Below the pieces are notes generated by a model that worked only from the letters and a program-made list of their open reading frames with translations, was not told the DNA's origin and did not search any database. Positions 8,632-17,388 of a stretch of 64,000 nucleotides of DNA are shown here, one piece after another. Position 1 is the first letter of the stretch. Each line of letters starts with the position of its first letter. The stretch comes from Pedobacter steynii. GTDB lineage: Bacteria > Bacteroidota > Bacteroidia > Sphingobacteriales > Sphingobacteriaceae. A program made the translations under genes and the position numbers. The stretch covers positions 682,001 through 746,000 of the forward strand of contig NZ_FNGY01000001.1 of NCBI RefSeq assembly GCF_900103665.1, read 5' to 3'.

Positions 8632-9225
8632 ATGTTTGCAAAGCAGAAGGACGAAAATGAATTGATTGCCCGTTGGAGAAACGGGGATGAAAAATCATTT
8701 GATGCCCTTTTTAGCTTGCATTTTGGCAAACTACATCAGTTTGCCTTACGGCACACCAATGATACCGGCCTTGCCGAAGAACTGGCAATGGATACCATGC
8801 TTAAAGTTTGGCAACAGAAAAAACAGCTTTACCAGGATACCATGTCCCTTGGCCCTTTATTGTTCCGTATTCTTCAGGTTTCTCTTATCGACCATTACCG
8901 AAAAAGAAAACTGGAAACCATAGACCTGGAAGCACTAATTGTAGAACCGCAGAGTACAGAAAATGCCGATGGCAGGTTACTCGCCAATCAATTGCAAACC
9001 TTATACCGGGCCGGTATGGATAGCTTAAGCCCCAGACAAAAACTGGTATTTGAGATGCGCAGCGAAAGAGAAATGAGCTATCGCGAAATTGCAGGAGAAT
9101 TGGAGCTGTCTACTAAAACAGTCGACAGGCACCTGTCGGATGCGGTCATCTCCATCAGAAAACACGTTTCTAAATCCCTTACCATTGCTGGGATCACGAG
9201 TCTCATCTATCACCTTTTTCTATAG
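8632..9225 (+). CDS. ECF RNA polymerase sigma-70 factor (cassette A)
   Basis: ECF sigma factor of 197 residues and first gene of a sigma/FecR/TonB-receptor/lipoprotein cassette. Region 2 shows LAEELAMDTMLKVWQ. Region 4 shows LSPRQKLVFEMRSEREM followed by the helix-turn-helix YREIAGELELSTKTVDRHL. The C-terminus ends in a short hydrophobic tail (IAGITSLIYHLFL). In FecIRA-type systems the sigma factor is released by the anti-sigma factor when the outer-membrane receptor binds its ligand, and then transcribes the receptor operon. This is inferred from gene order. Confidence 0.93.
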   Translation: MFAKQKDENELIARWRNGDEKSFDALFSLHFGKLHQFALRHTNDTGLAEELAMDTMLKVWQQKKQLYQDTMSLGPLLFRILQVSLIDHYRKRKLETIDLEALIVEPQSTENADGRLLANQLQTLYRAGMDSLSPRQKLVFEMRSEREMSYREIAGELELSTKTVDRHLSDAVISIRKHVSKSLTIAGITSLIYHLFL

Positions 9226-9386
9226 TTCTCTCCAGTCTTTTCCTGCTTTTATCTATTTGTTTTAAAAAAAAAATATCTGGTATTCAGTGTGTTGTGTGTT
9301 TTTTGTGAAAGAAATGATTTTCTGTATGGGGAACTCCTCCATTTTTTACGAATTAACTAATAACGCATCTTATAAAAGATCAGCAT

Positions 9387-10394
9387 ATGGCGGTATCAGT
9401 TGACCGGGAGTTATTGACAAAATACATACGTAAAGAATGCAGCACTAGTGAAAAGCAGCAGGTAGAGGCGTTTTTGTTCCAGCCCGAATGGAAAGAGGCA
9501 TTGGAAGAACTGTTGAAAGAAGATTTTGAAACATTTGAGCATACCGCCTATACTGACAGTGAAAACGCCGGCTGGAACCAACATTTCAGAGAAAACTATG
9601 CGAACAGGAAATCTTATAGTTTTTCTAGGTATAGCCGATGGATGAGGTATGCAGCTGCATGCTTAATACTGTTTAGCATGTGCTTGTGGTACTTCAATGC
9701 CAATCAGAAGACCGCCATAACGGAACATCAGCGGGTTGTAATGCTGGAATATACCAATCCTAGGGGACAACGTGCTGTCATTACCCTGCCCGACAGTTCT
9801 GTTGTACATTTAGATGCATTGAGCAGCATTCGCTACCCTAAAAAATTCGGTTCGGCAGATCGTGAGGTAATTCTCTCAGGAGCAGCTTTTTTTGAGGTAA
9901 AGCCTGATAAAAATCATCCATTCACTGTGCAGACAGGCGCTGTCCAGACTAAGGTCCTTGGGACCTCTTTTAAGATAGATGCATTTAAAAAGGTGGTGGT
10001 ATCGGTAGCCACAGGCAAGGTACAGGTGGCTAAGTTAGATCATACAGGCGCAACAGGAAAAGCATTGGCCATTTTAACACCGGGGCAAAAACTGAGCTGG
10101 GATGCTGGTACCGACAAACCCACGCTTAACCAGGTGGATATAGATGAAGTTAAGGAATGGTCAAAAGGTAAGGTGGTATTTGCCAATGCTTCCCTTGCGG
10201 AGATCGCCGAAACACTGGAAAGATGGTACAATGTTGACATCAGCTTTGCCGACGAAAAGATGGCAGGGGCCAGGCTTTCCCTGATCGTAAAAGCAACCGT
10301 TCCCATCCAGTATTCCCTTGATATTATCTGTAGCACCGCACACCTCAGCTACAAGCTAACCGGAAACAAGATTACCATCGCCCATAAACCATAA
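9387..10394 (+). CDS. FecR-family anti-sigma factor (cassette A)
   Basis: Inner-membrane anti-sigma factor of 335 residues. It has a cytoplasmic sigma-binding N-terminus (residues about 1-80), one transmembrane helix near 87-104 (RYAAACLILFSMCLWYFN), a periplasmic FecR domain (VITLPDSSVVHLDALSSIRY; GAAFFEVKPDKNHPFTV; VLGTSFKIDAF) and a C-terminal DUF4974-like domain (LAEIAETLERWYNVDISFAD) that would contact the receptor's STN domain. It lies 161 bases after the sigma gene and just before the receptor gene, which fits signal relay from receptor to sigma factor. Confidence 0.93.
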   Translation: MAVSVDRELLTKYIRKECSTSEKQQVEAFLFQPEWKEALEELLKEDFETFEHTAYTDSENAGWNQHFRENYANRKSYSFSRYSRWMRYAAACLILFSMCLWYFNANQKTAITEHQRVVMLEYTNPRGQRAVITLPDSSVVHLDALSSIRYPKKFGSADREVILSGAAFFEVKPDKNHPFTVQTGAVQTKVLGTSFKIDAFKKVVVSVATGKVQVAKLDHTGATGKALAILTPGQKLSWDAGTDKPTLNQVDIDEVKEWSKGKVVFANASLAEIAETLERWYNVDISFADEKMAGARLSLIVKATVPIQYSLDIICSTAHLSYKLTGNKITIAHKP

Positions 10395-10429
10395 ACAGAA
10401 ATACACATGAACAGATAGCTACCTCACAC

Positions 10430-10591
10430 AAAAAAAAGAGGGTAACCTTAGAGGCCACCCCCGTTTCGCAATGCAGCGCAAGTCCGAGATTTCGACGTCC
10501 GAAGACCTGCAAAGCACCATTCCCGCAAGGCAAAGCCCTGCGGTTAGTTTACCGAATTTTAATTAAAAAACACCAGCAAACATTCAAAAGT
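10430..10591 (+). promoter_or_regulatory. Structured leader between fecR and TonB receptor gene
   Basis: This 160-base leader is more GC-rich than the surrounding spacers. It holds a hairpin at 10523-10543 (CCGCAAGGC paired with GCCCTGCGG around AAA, one mismatch). It ends in an AT-rich stretch before the receptor start. The equivalent gap in cassette B also holds a hairpin, with no obvious primary-sequence similarity. It may be a receptor-operon leader or attenuator. No known riboswitch class was recognised. Confidence 0.4.
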
Positions 10592-13500
10592 ATGCAAAAA
10601 GGAGAACAAAAGTCCCCTATAATAAATTTTATCATGAAGTGTTCCTTAGTCGTTCTGATCGCACAATTTACCTTCACGGGAGTAATATGGGCTGCCACTG
10701 CCAACCGACAGAATATAGATCAGGTTAAGGTTGACCTTAAATTTCGCCAAAGCAGTTTACAGCAGAGCCTGCTTACCCTGCAAAAAAAGAGCGGCGTACA
10801 GATTTCATTTGCAGACCAGCTGCTGTCTAAAGAAACCAAAAAAATAACCATGGATGCCCGTCAGATTTCGGTACGTGAAGCCATTAAGAATTTTTTAGAA
10901 AAAACCAATCTTACTTATCGTTTAGAACGGGATTATGTGATTATTGACGCCAAGCCAGTTCCCCTACAGCGGGGGCGGATCTCCGGAAAGATCACCGACG
11001 ACAAAGGTGAAACTTTGCCAGGTGCATCTGTTAAAGTCCTGGAAACAAATTACGGTACGCAAACCAGCGTTGATGGTGGGTATATTTTAAACCTCCCACC
11101 TGGAACCTACACTTTAGAATTTAGCTACGTTTCTTTTCAAGCCCAGCGGGTTACAGGTGTAATGGTTACCGAAGGTAAAAATACCCCTTTAAATATCGCG
11201 CTTAAAGCAGATTCAAAAGGCTTGAAAGAGGTAGTCGTGTCTTCTGGTTACAAAAAGGCCTCAGTGGCAGGTTTGCTCGTCCGACAAAAAAATGCATCAG
11301 AAGTTAGCAACGGCATCAGTGCGGAAGAAATCTCCCGTACACCCGACAAGAACCTTGGAGAGAGCCTGAAAAGAGTCAGTGGTGTAAGCACTGTTGATAA
11401 TAAATTTGTGATTGTACGGGGTATCGGCGAGCGGTATAACACCGCCACACTTGATGGTGCCGTGTTACCAAGTACAGAAACTCAAACCCGTAATTTCTCA
11501 TTTGACCTGATCCCAACCAACCTTGTTGAAAACGTGGTCGTGAGTAAAACCGTTACACCAGATATGAATGCCTCTTTTGGAGGAGGGTTAATACAGATCA
11601 CTACCAAAGATATTCCTGCAGAAAATTTTATGAGCTTTGGCGCCGGTACTTCCTATAATGATCAGTCTACGGGTAAAGATTTCTTTAGCCACGAACGTGG
11701 TCAGTATGATTACCTGGGCTTTGACGACGGCAGGAGGTCTTTTCCAAAAGATCTTGTGCATACAGATCGGGGCATTGTGCCCAATATAGAACTTACGGAG
11801 GAGCAATTTCAGCAAAAGGTTGATGCACAAAGCAAGCGTTTTACTAAGGATAACTTCACTTTATATAAATATAAAGCGGCACCATCACAAAATTACCAGT
11901 TTACCATTGGCAGGTTAATGGCACTGGATACCAATGGTAAACGCAAATTGGGTTTTACAGGTTCCTTAACCTATAGAAACACGCAAAACATCACCGAATT
12001 TGACCAACAGAGAAGGGGAGACTGGAATTTTAATTCCAACAACTTCGGAGCGATGTATGGTTTTAATACCACTTTAGGCGCACTTCTAAACGTGGGACTA
12101 CAGCTGGGTAAGAATCGCTTCAGCTTACGCAATACCTATACACATTTGTACGATAACACCCTCGTCAGGACCATTGGTTACGACAACGATTCCGGGTCGG
12201 ATGATTATGCAAATGGAAAGCCATACAATCGGATACAGGAAGTAGATGATCCTACTTTTACAGACTTGCTACAGAATAAACTGACGGGACAACATCAGCT
12301 GGGGAAAACTAAAATCGAATGGAATCTGGCGAGGACTGCGATTGATCGCAAAGAGAAAGATTTGGGAATAACCACGAGCATGCCTGTGTTAATCGGTAAA
12401 GAATACCGCTATTTTTATTTGGCTTCTTCTCAGATTGAATCCCGGCTGGATGTCGCCTCCCGTCATAGTTACCACAATCAGGAACATAATTATTCCTGGG
12501 GCTTTGATGCAAGCAGGCCTTTAGCGGTTGGGGGCATTCGAAATATCATTAAAACAGGATATTTTGGCATTCAGAAAAGTGCAGCATTTGGCTGGCAGAT
12601 TGCAGCTTTAGTATATAGTAAGGCAAGAGCCGACAGTTTGAGGTATATTCCTATCGGGGAGATGGTAAACCCAGATAATTTTGGCGCAAATGGGTACAAT
12701 TATGCGACTACACAATACTTTTTGAATGGATATGAGGGGAAAAGCAATACTCAGGCAGGCTACCTGATGTTGGATACGAGGTTCACGGAAAAGTTGCGAC
12801 TGGTCTGGGGTGTTCGCGGGGAGTACTATAAGTATACAGAAATTAGAAATGATCAGATCCTTAGAGGAGCAAGCGAATTCAAGTTGCCTCATGAGAAAGC
12901 CTGGCGTTGGTTGCCTTCTGCAAATCTTACCTATAGCCCAATTAGCCAGCTCAATATAAGAGCTGCGATGTCGAGTAGTGTGGTTAGGCCAGAGTTAATG
13001 GACAACAGTCAGTTTTTTAGATATGATCCCGGTTTGGGGGCTCAGTTTGGCAATCTTGGCTTGTCAAGCACTAAGATTGATGGCTATGACTTCAAGACAG
13101 AATGGTTTCCCGGATTAGGAGAAATCCTGTCCGTTGGTGCCTTCTATAAAAAGTTTGACAAGCCGGTAGAACTTACTTTTAGTATTGCAACCGGAAACAT
13201 CAATTATTACATCGAAAATGCCTCCAGTGCTAAGGTCTATGGATTGGAATTTGAATTCAGAAAGAACCTGGACTTTATCAATAAAAACAAAATACTAAGC
13301 AATTTGACCGTCTATGGTAACCTTACCTTGCAAAAGTCGACTGTAAATGGCGCCTATAGATTGAAGAACACTGATCCGGATGATCCTGGTTCTACTCTGG
13401 TTCCTTATAAACAGGAGCGGCCAATGTATGGGCAATCACCCTACCTGGTCAATGCCGGAATACAATACGGAGGCGAGCATCTGGGAATAAATCTGGCCTA

Positions 13501-13840
13501 CAATAAATCGGGTTATAAAACCTATATCGTTAGCTTCTTTACCAACCAGATGGAATACGAAATGCCAAGGGAGCAAATCGATGCGCAAATTAGCTATAGA
13601 TTTTTCAAAAAGAAACTTGAAGTTAAGCTGAATGCAGGAAATCTGTCGAATGCCGCCTCCAGATATTTCAATAACACCGGAAGTTATGAGAAGAATCCAG
13701 AGTCGGTTGCAGGTGATCGGACTGACAATGGCTTTCGGTTGAAAGAAGGTTTCACCGACAAATTTGAAGCGGGCGACCAGGTCAGGATCAGCAGGAAGTT
13801 TGGTCGTACTTACAGTACTTCACTCACCTACAATTTTTAA
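10592..13840 (+). CDS. TonB-dependent receptor with STN and CarboxypepD_reg-like domains (cassette A)
   Basis: Outer-membrane active-transport receptor of 1082 residues. After the signal sequence come an STN domain (about 48-117: VDLKFRQSSLQQSLLTLQKK ... YVIID), which would talk to FecR, a CarboxypepD_reg-like domain (about 128-210: ISGKITDDKGETLPGASVKV), a plug (TPDKNLGESLKRVSGVST; VIVRGIGERYN) and a 22-strand-type barrel ending STSLTYNF. It is not followed by a SusD homologue, so it is unlikely to be a SusC/D glycan importer; a small lipoprotein gene follows instead. The ligand is unknown. A paralogue with the same architecture lies in cassette B. Confidence 0.93.
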   Translation: MQKGEQKSPIINFIMKCSLVVLIAQFTFTGVIWAATANRQNIDQVKVDLKFRQSSLQQSLLTLQKKSGVQISFADQLLSKETKKITMDARQISVREAIKNFLEKTNLTYRLERDYVIIDAKPVPLQRGRISGKITDDKGETLPGASVKVLETNYGTQTSVDGGYILNLPPGTYTLEFSYVSFQAQRVTGVMVTEGKNTPLNIALKADSKGLKEVVVSSGYKKASVAGLLVRQKNASEVSNGISAEEISRTPDKNLGESLKRVSGVSTVDNKFVIVRGIGERYNTATLDGAVLPSTETQTRNFSFDLIPTNLVENVVVSKTVTPDMNASFGGGLIQITTKDIPAENFMSFGAGTSYNDQSTGKDFFSHERGQYDYLGFDDGRRSFPKDLVHTDRGIVPNIELTEEQFQQKVDAQSKRFTKDNFTLYKYKAAPSQNYQFTIGRLMALDTNGKRKLGFTGSLTYRNTQNITEFDQQRRGDWNFNSNNFGAMYGFNTTLGALLNVGLQLGKNRFSLRNTYTHLYDNTLVRTIGYDNDSGSDDYANGKPYNRIQEVDDPTFTDLLQNKLTGQHQLGKTKIEWNLARTAIDRKEKDLGITTSMPVLIGKEYRYFYLASSQIESRLDVASRHSYHNQEHNYSWGFDASRPLAVGGIRNIIKTGYFGIQKSAAFGWQIAALVYSKARADSLRYIPIGEMVNPDNFGANGYNYATTQYFLNGYEGKSNTQAGYLMLDTRFTEKLRLVWGVRGEYYKYTEIRNDQILRGASEFKLPHEKAWRWLPSANLTYSPISQLNIRAAMSSSVVRPELMDNSQFFRYDPGLGAQFGNLGLSSTKIDGYDFKTEWFPGLGEILSVGAFYKKFDKPVELTFSIATGNINYYIENASSAKVYGLEFEFRKNLDFINKNKILSNLTVYGNLTLQKSTVNGAYRLKNTDPDDPGSTLVPYKQERPMYGQSPYLVNAGIQYGGEHLGINLAYNKSGYKTYIVSFFTNQMEYEMPREQIDAQISYRFFKKKLEVKLNAGNLSNAASRYFNNTGSYEKNPESVAGDRTDNGFRLKEGFTDKFEAGDQVRISRKFGRTYSTSLTYNF

Positions 13841-13896
13841 AAAAATTATAACAGCTGAAAGCCGGGTATCGGCCTGCAGCATTAAAAATATAACAT

Positions 13897-14973
13897 ATGA
13901 AATCAATTTTATCAGCACTCAGCCTGTTGTGCATTATACTGATGTCTGGATGCCAAAAAAAGGAATTTGCGAGTCCGGATCAGGGTAGGGTAATTAGCCT
14001 TAAACTTAGTGGAGTTTCTACAGCGCTCTTAGAATTTATTTACAAAGACAGTGTAGTGGCAACTACCCAAAATTCGTCAGAATTTGTGATCAATACCTTG
14101 TTAGCCGTGGGTGATGGGGCTGCAAAACTCGAAATCAGGAAAAAGGGTTCTATTGATATTTTGCAAAGTCAAACCATTTTGGCAAGTCCATACAACCAAA
14201 ATGTGAGTATCTATTATGATGGGGATAAATTATACGATGGACTGGTTAAACTGGGTATAAAAGGCTATGCCCTTTCTGGTGAACTGGAATTTTTATCGCA
14301 AGGTAAAGTTATCCTTTCCGGTACTGGTGTTATTGATAACAGCAACAACCCGGCACCAATTTTAATCAATAAAGGAGAAGGACAGGAGGTCCAGGTGCGT
14401 AAAAAGGGGGAAACCGCGATATTATTTACGAAAACAATTGAAGCAAGTCCTTCAAAGCAGTCCCTGAATTTCTTTTTTGACGGGACCAGCATTGTTGGGA
14501 ACGTCCAGCTTGATCCACCTGTAGATCCGAAAAATATGATGATCAAAGCGAAATTTCAAACGACCTTTCCCAATCAATTTAAAGGAGTTGATGTAGATCT
14601 TGTATTCTACACGAGGCTTACATCTGCCGCAAATACAATTATTGGAACAAAAATGATCCCTGAATTATTGCTTAAATTGCCAAAAGACGGTTCTTTTAAT
14701 ACCCTGGAATTGCCTCCTTTGCCGGGATCAAATTATATTTACAGCTTTGATATTGTAGAAAGCGGAACTTATAATTTGCCTTATACTTCAGGCTCTCCTT
14801 TGGTTGTTGCTGGATTTACCCTGAAACAAAATGAGGGGAGATATGGGATCCTTAATTTTGAAGCTGGAAAATCAAAACTGTTATTGTTGAAGGACAGCAG
14901 AGCATTGGTTGCTGCTACAAAAAGCATATATCCTTCTGGTGCGTTTACTGACTTGTCTCAATATTTTCAATAG
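13897..14973 (+). CDS. Cassette A lipoprotein with internal repeats
   Basis: Not assigned to a named family. It has 358 residues with a lipoprotein signal (IILMSGC, Cys19). Two similar N-terminal modules can be aligned: KLEIRKKGSIDILQSQTILA ... YYDGDKL and VQVRKKGETAILFTKTIEA ... FFDGTSI. A longer C-terminal domain follows (residues about 215-358) with MIKAKFQTTFPNQFKGVDVD. The position directly after a TonB receptor suggests a surface or periplasmic ligand-binding partner, taking the place SusD has in SusCD pairs. The layout resembles the two cassette B lipoproteins, which also open with beta-strand modules after the lipobox. Function is inferred only. Confidence 0.8.
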   Translation: MKSILSALSLLCIILMSGCQKKEFASPDQGRVISLKLSGVSTALLEFIYKDSVVATTQNSSEFVINTLLAVGDGAAKLEIRKKGSIDILQSQTILASPYNQNVSIYYDGDKLYDGLVKLGIKGYALSGELEFLSQGKVILSGTGVIDNSNNPAPILINKGEGQEVQVRKKGETAILFTKTIEASPSKQSLNFFFDGTSIVGNVQLDPPVDPKNMMIKAKFQTTFPNQFKGVDVDLVFYTRLTSAANTIIGTKMIPELLLKLPKDGSFNTLELPPLPGSNYIYSFDIVESGTYNLPYTSGSPLVVAGFTLKQNEGRYGILNFEAGKSKLLLLKDSRALVAATKSIYPSGAFTDLSQYFQ

Positions 14974-15335
14974 TTGGTTAAGGTGTTATCGGTTGCATAT
15001 CAGAAGAATACCATTTCGGTTTTTAGCCTTGTGGTGTAAATGCTATTGGCGTGATCAGTAGCACCCAGATGAGACTATCACGTAAAAGCCGTTTTTCATT
15101 TAGAAAAACGGCTTTCTTTTATGATCAGCTATTTTTTGTAATTGCATGCTTACATCTCCTTCAAGACCGGTAATGGAAAGAGGTTAAACGATGGTGTTTA
15201 TTGCCATGTAAGCTAGGTGTTGTAATTCATTGTATTGTCTTAAAATCCAGCTTTTTGTGCTCAAAAACTTTGTTTTGGATTCTCAGGTTTTTCGGTTTGA
15301 TCTGTCGTGTTTAGTGTTCATTTAAACTGAACAGA
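14974..15335. other. Spacer after cassette A
   Basis: Apart from the terminator near 15085, nothing was recognised here. The last 100 bases must contain the promoter of the Rpn-type gene, but no strong match to the Bacteroidota consensus was found. Confidence 0.4.
15085..15120 (+). terminator. Intrinsic terminator of cassette A
   Basis: A 13-bp perfect stem (AAAGCCGTTTTTC and GAAAAACGGCTTT) with a five-base loop, followed by a T-rich tail. It is placed to end the cassette A transcript. Confidence 0.85.
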
Positions 15336-16175
15336 ATGACAAATATAGCTAGCCGTTACATTGATCCGCTTACAGACTATGGGTTTAAACACATTTTTGG
15401 CAACGAGCCGGACAAAGACATCATGATTGATTTTTTAAATGCCCTATTTGAAGGCGAAAAAATAGTTGTGGACATCACTTACAGCCCTACCGAACATGCC
15501 GGTGAAGATGCGAAAGAGAAAAAAGTGCTCTTTGATTTGACTTGTACAGGAGCTGATGGAGAAACCTTTATCATAGAAATGCAACGTACAGATCAGGAGT
15601 TTTTTAAGGACAGATGTGTGTTTTACATGTCCAGACTCATCAGCGCCCAATTGCCCAGAGGTACTTCCAATTGGGACGTGCCGCTTAAAGAAGTTTACCT
15701 GATTGGTATTATGGAGTTCCAGTTTAACAATATTAACAGCAATTACCTGCACAACATTGCCCTGATCAACAGGGATACCGGAAAGCTTTTTTACAAAGGA
15801 ATGGGGTATAAGTTCCTGGAATTGCCTAATTTTGATAAGAGGGAAAGCGAACTGATCACAGATCTGGATAAATGGTTCTATCTTTTAAAGAACCTGAGCC
15901 GTTTGGATAAAATTCCTGATTTTCTGGACAAAAGAGTATTCCAAAAAATATTTAAGATTGCGGAAATGAGTAAAATGACCAAAGAAGAACGTGAACTGTA
16001 CCACTCAGATGTGAAAGCAAAATCTGACTGGAATGCCGGTATTCGTTACGCAGAGAAAAAAGCGAGACTGGAAGAGAAATTAGACATCGCTATAAATCTC
16101 AAAAAAAAAGGTGTATCAGTTGAATTGATTGCTGAAACTACTGGTCTTTCCCTCGAAGAAGTGGAACAGCTATAA
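15336..16175 (+). CDS. Rpn-family recombination-promoting nuclease (PD-(D/E)XK transposase-like)
   Basis: Intact 279-residue member of the Rpn/PDDEXK_2 family. The N-terminus has the family signature YIDPLTDYGFKHIFG. The nuclease core follows: LFDLTCTGADGETFIIEMQ gives the catalytic Asp and the ExQ pair. The C-terminus has a charged helix (ARLEEKLDIAINLKKKG) and a short helix-turn-helix-like tail (VELIAETTGLSLEEVEQL). Rpn proteins are reported to raise RecA-independent recombination and probably cut DNA. A 5'-truncated near-copy starts near 28241 and a decayed fragment lies just downstream, so this family has been active or amplified here. Confidence 0.92.
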   Translation: MTNIASRYIDPLTDYGFKHIFGNEPDKDIMIDFLNALFEGEKIVVDITYSPTEHAGEDAKEKKVLFDLTCTGADGETFIIEMQRTDQEFFKDRCVFYMSRLISAQLPRGTSNWDVPLKEVYLIGIMEFQFNNINSNYLHNIALINRDTGKLFYKGMGYKFLELPNFDKRESELITDLDKWFYLLKNLSRLDKIPDFLDKRVFQKIFKIAEMSKMTKEERELYHSDVKAKSDWNAGIRYAEKKARLEEKLDIAINLKKKGVSVELIAETTGLSLEEVEQL

Positions 16176-16222
16176 ATCGTACGATTAAGGCAATGTACAA
16201 AAAACCTTGTAAATCAAGTTTG

Positions 16223-16250
16223 GGGTTAAGGTATCAGACCTTAACCCTTT
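16223..16250 (+). terminator. Terminator after Rpn gene
   Basis: Perfect 10-bp stem (GGGTTAAGGT and ACCTTAACCC) with a five-base loop, then a short T-run. Confidence 0.75.
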
Positions 16251-16289
16251 GTTCAAAAAGTAACAATAAACAGTGATTTCAGAAATAAA

Positions 16290-16345
16290 GAAGTTCTTTC
16301 TGATTTTCTGGAAAAAAGGTATTCCAAAGAATATTGAAAATTGGA
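16290..16345 (+). pseudogene. Decayed fragment of an Rpn gene
   Basis: About 55 bases resemble the Rpn coding sequence around 15914-15968: the blocks TGATTTTCTGGA and GGTATTCCAAA occur in the same order, with substitutions, small indels and no open frame. It lies downstream of the intact gene and is probably the residue of another copy. Confidence 0.6.
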
Positions 16346-16362
16346 AATCGGGTAATAATGAT

Positions 16363-16396
16363 CCAAAAAAGAAGCTTTTACAAATGGGTGCTTCTT
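16363..16396 (-). terminator. Terminator of the membrane winged-helix gene
   Basis: Read leftward, AAGAAGC and GCTTCTT form a 7-bp stem with a 14-base loop, followed by TTTTTT. It overlaps the stop codon of the winged-helix regulator gene. Confidence 0.5.
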
Positions 16397-17285
16397 AATA
16401 GCTAATCTCAAGCTTATAGCCTTTTCCGCGTATCACAACAATGTTGATATTCGGATCAAGTTCCAGTTTTTTTCTAAGTTTTGAGATGAACATATCTAAA
16501 CTGCGCCCTACAACAACACCTTCATCTTCCCAGATCTCTTTTTGTAACCGGCTTCTCTCTACCGTCTCGTTAGGAGATAACGCGAAAATACGTAGTACGC
16601 GGGTTTCAGTTCCGGTCAAGTCTATTGTTTTTCCGTTTATGATGAGTTTACGATTCTTTACGTCGAACCACGCTGTGCCTAAAGTTAACATGTCAGTGTA
16701 TTGATCGTCAGGTAAGGCTCTTCTCGGCTTCACCGATCTCAGAAATATAAAACCTACAAATGCTAAAAAAGGGAGACCACCGAGAATATAACCTTTCGTT
16801 GTTGCGTTTATAGCTGTCGGCTTGAATTTAATGTTAATCCGGTAACATGCTTTGGGCTGCGCTCTTCCTATGCATGCTACAATATCATCTTTTTTATTTT
16901 GGGATATAGCGTATCCATAGACTACACTGGCGTTGTTACAGCTCAGCACATTAACCACATAACTGTGTGCAAGCGGGTCATTAGCCAACAAACGCCGGGT
17001 GGTGTTCACCAGGGAGTCCGGTTGGAAAGTCAAATCATTCTCAAATCTGATCTGGTATTCATTTTCGGCGATCTTCTCTACCGGAAGCACCCTTGACTTA
17101 CTGTCGCCAGACTGTAAGAGCAGTTCATGTCCGATCCTGCGGAGCAGAACTTCTCTTCTCGAGATCTCAAAATCGTCATTATCCTCCATACTGAAAGCCA
17201 GGCAGATTACAGAGATAAACAAGAGTATTGTCGATCCGAACAGGTATTTGTGTTTCCCGGAGAGGAGATTTCGGCTAAAATGCAT
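16395..17285 (-). CDS. Membrane-anchored winged-helix transcription regulator
   Basis: One-polypeptide regulator of 296 residues. TM1 is at about 13-33 (FGSTILLFISVICLAF), an extracytoplasmic domain of about 130 residues with three cysteines (116, 138, 147) follows, TM2 is at about 165-184 (GYILGGLPFLAFVGFIFL), and an OmpR/PhoB-type winged helix at about 203-294 ends the protein (LTGTETRVLRIFALSP; RSLDMFISKLRKKL; IRGKGYKLEI). The order is reversed compared with ToxR, whose DNA-binding domain is N-terminal. There is no receiver or kinase domain. The gene is divergent from the secreted propeller gene across about 100 bases, suggesting that the propeller and the extracytoplasmic domain act together. 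The function is inferred. Confidence 0.88.
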   Translation of the reverse strand: MHFSRNLLSGKHKYLFGSTILLFISVICLAFSMEDNDDFEISRREVLLRRIGHELLLQSGDSKSRVLPVEKIAENEYQIRFENDLTFQPDSLVNTTRRLLANDPLAHSYVVNVLSCNNASVVYGYAISQNKKDDIVACIGRAQPKACYRINIKFKPTAINATTKGYILGGLPFLAFVGFIFLRSVKPRRALPDDQYTDMLTLGTAWFDVKNRKLIINGKTIDLTGTETRVLRIFALSPNETVERSRLQKEIWEDEGVVVGRSLDMFISKLRKKLELDPNINIVVIRGKGYKLEISY

Positions 17286-17388
17286 AGTGTCAGGTTTTTA
17301 TTTACAAAGTTTACATTTTTATTTACAATCCTGATTCTTCAGCCGGAAAGATATCAAAGTAATTTCGCTGAATCAATTTTAATAGGAT

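Noticed and set aside
10430..10591. Known riboswitch in the receptor leader
   Set aside because: No cobalamin, TPP, FMN or other class-defining box could be recognised.
10592..14973. Cassette A as a SusC/SusD glycan-uptake locus
   Set aside because: The receptor has an STN domain and the following lipoprotein lacks SusD-like tetratricopeptide helices; no glycan-degrading enzymes are linked.
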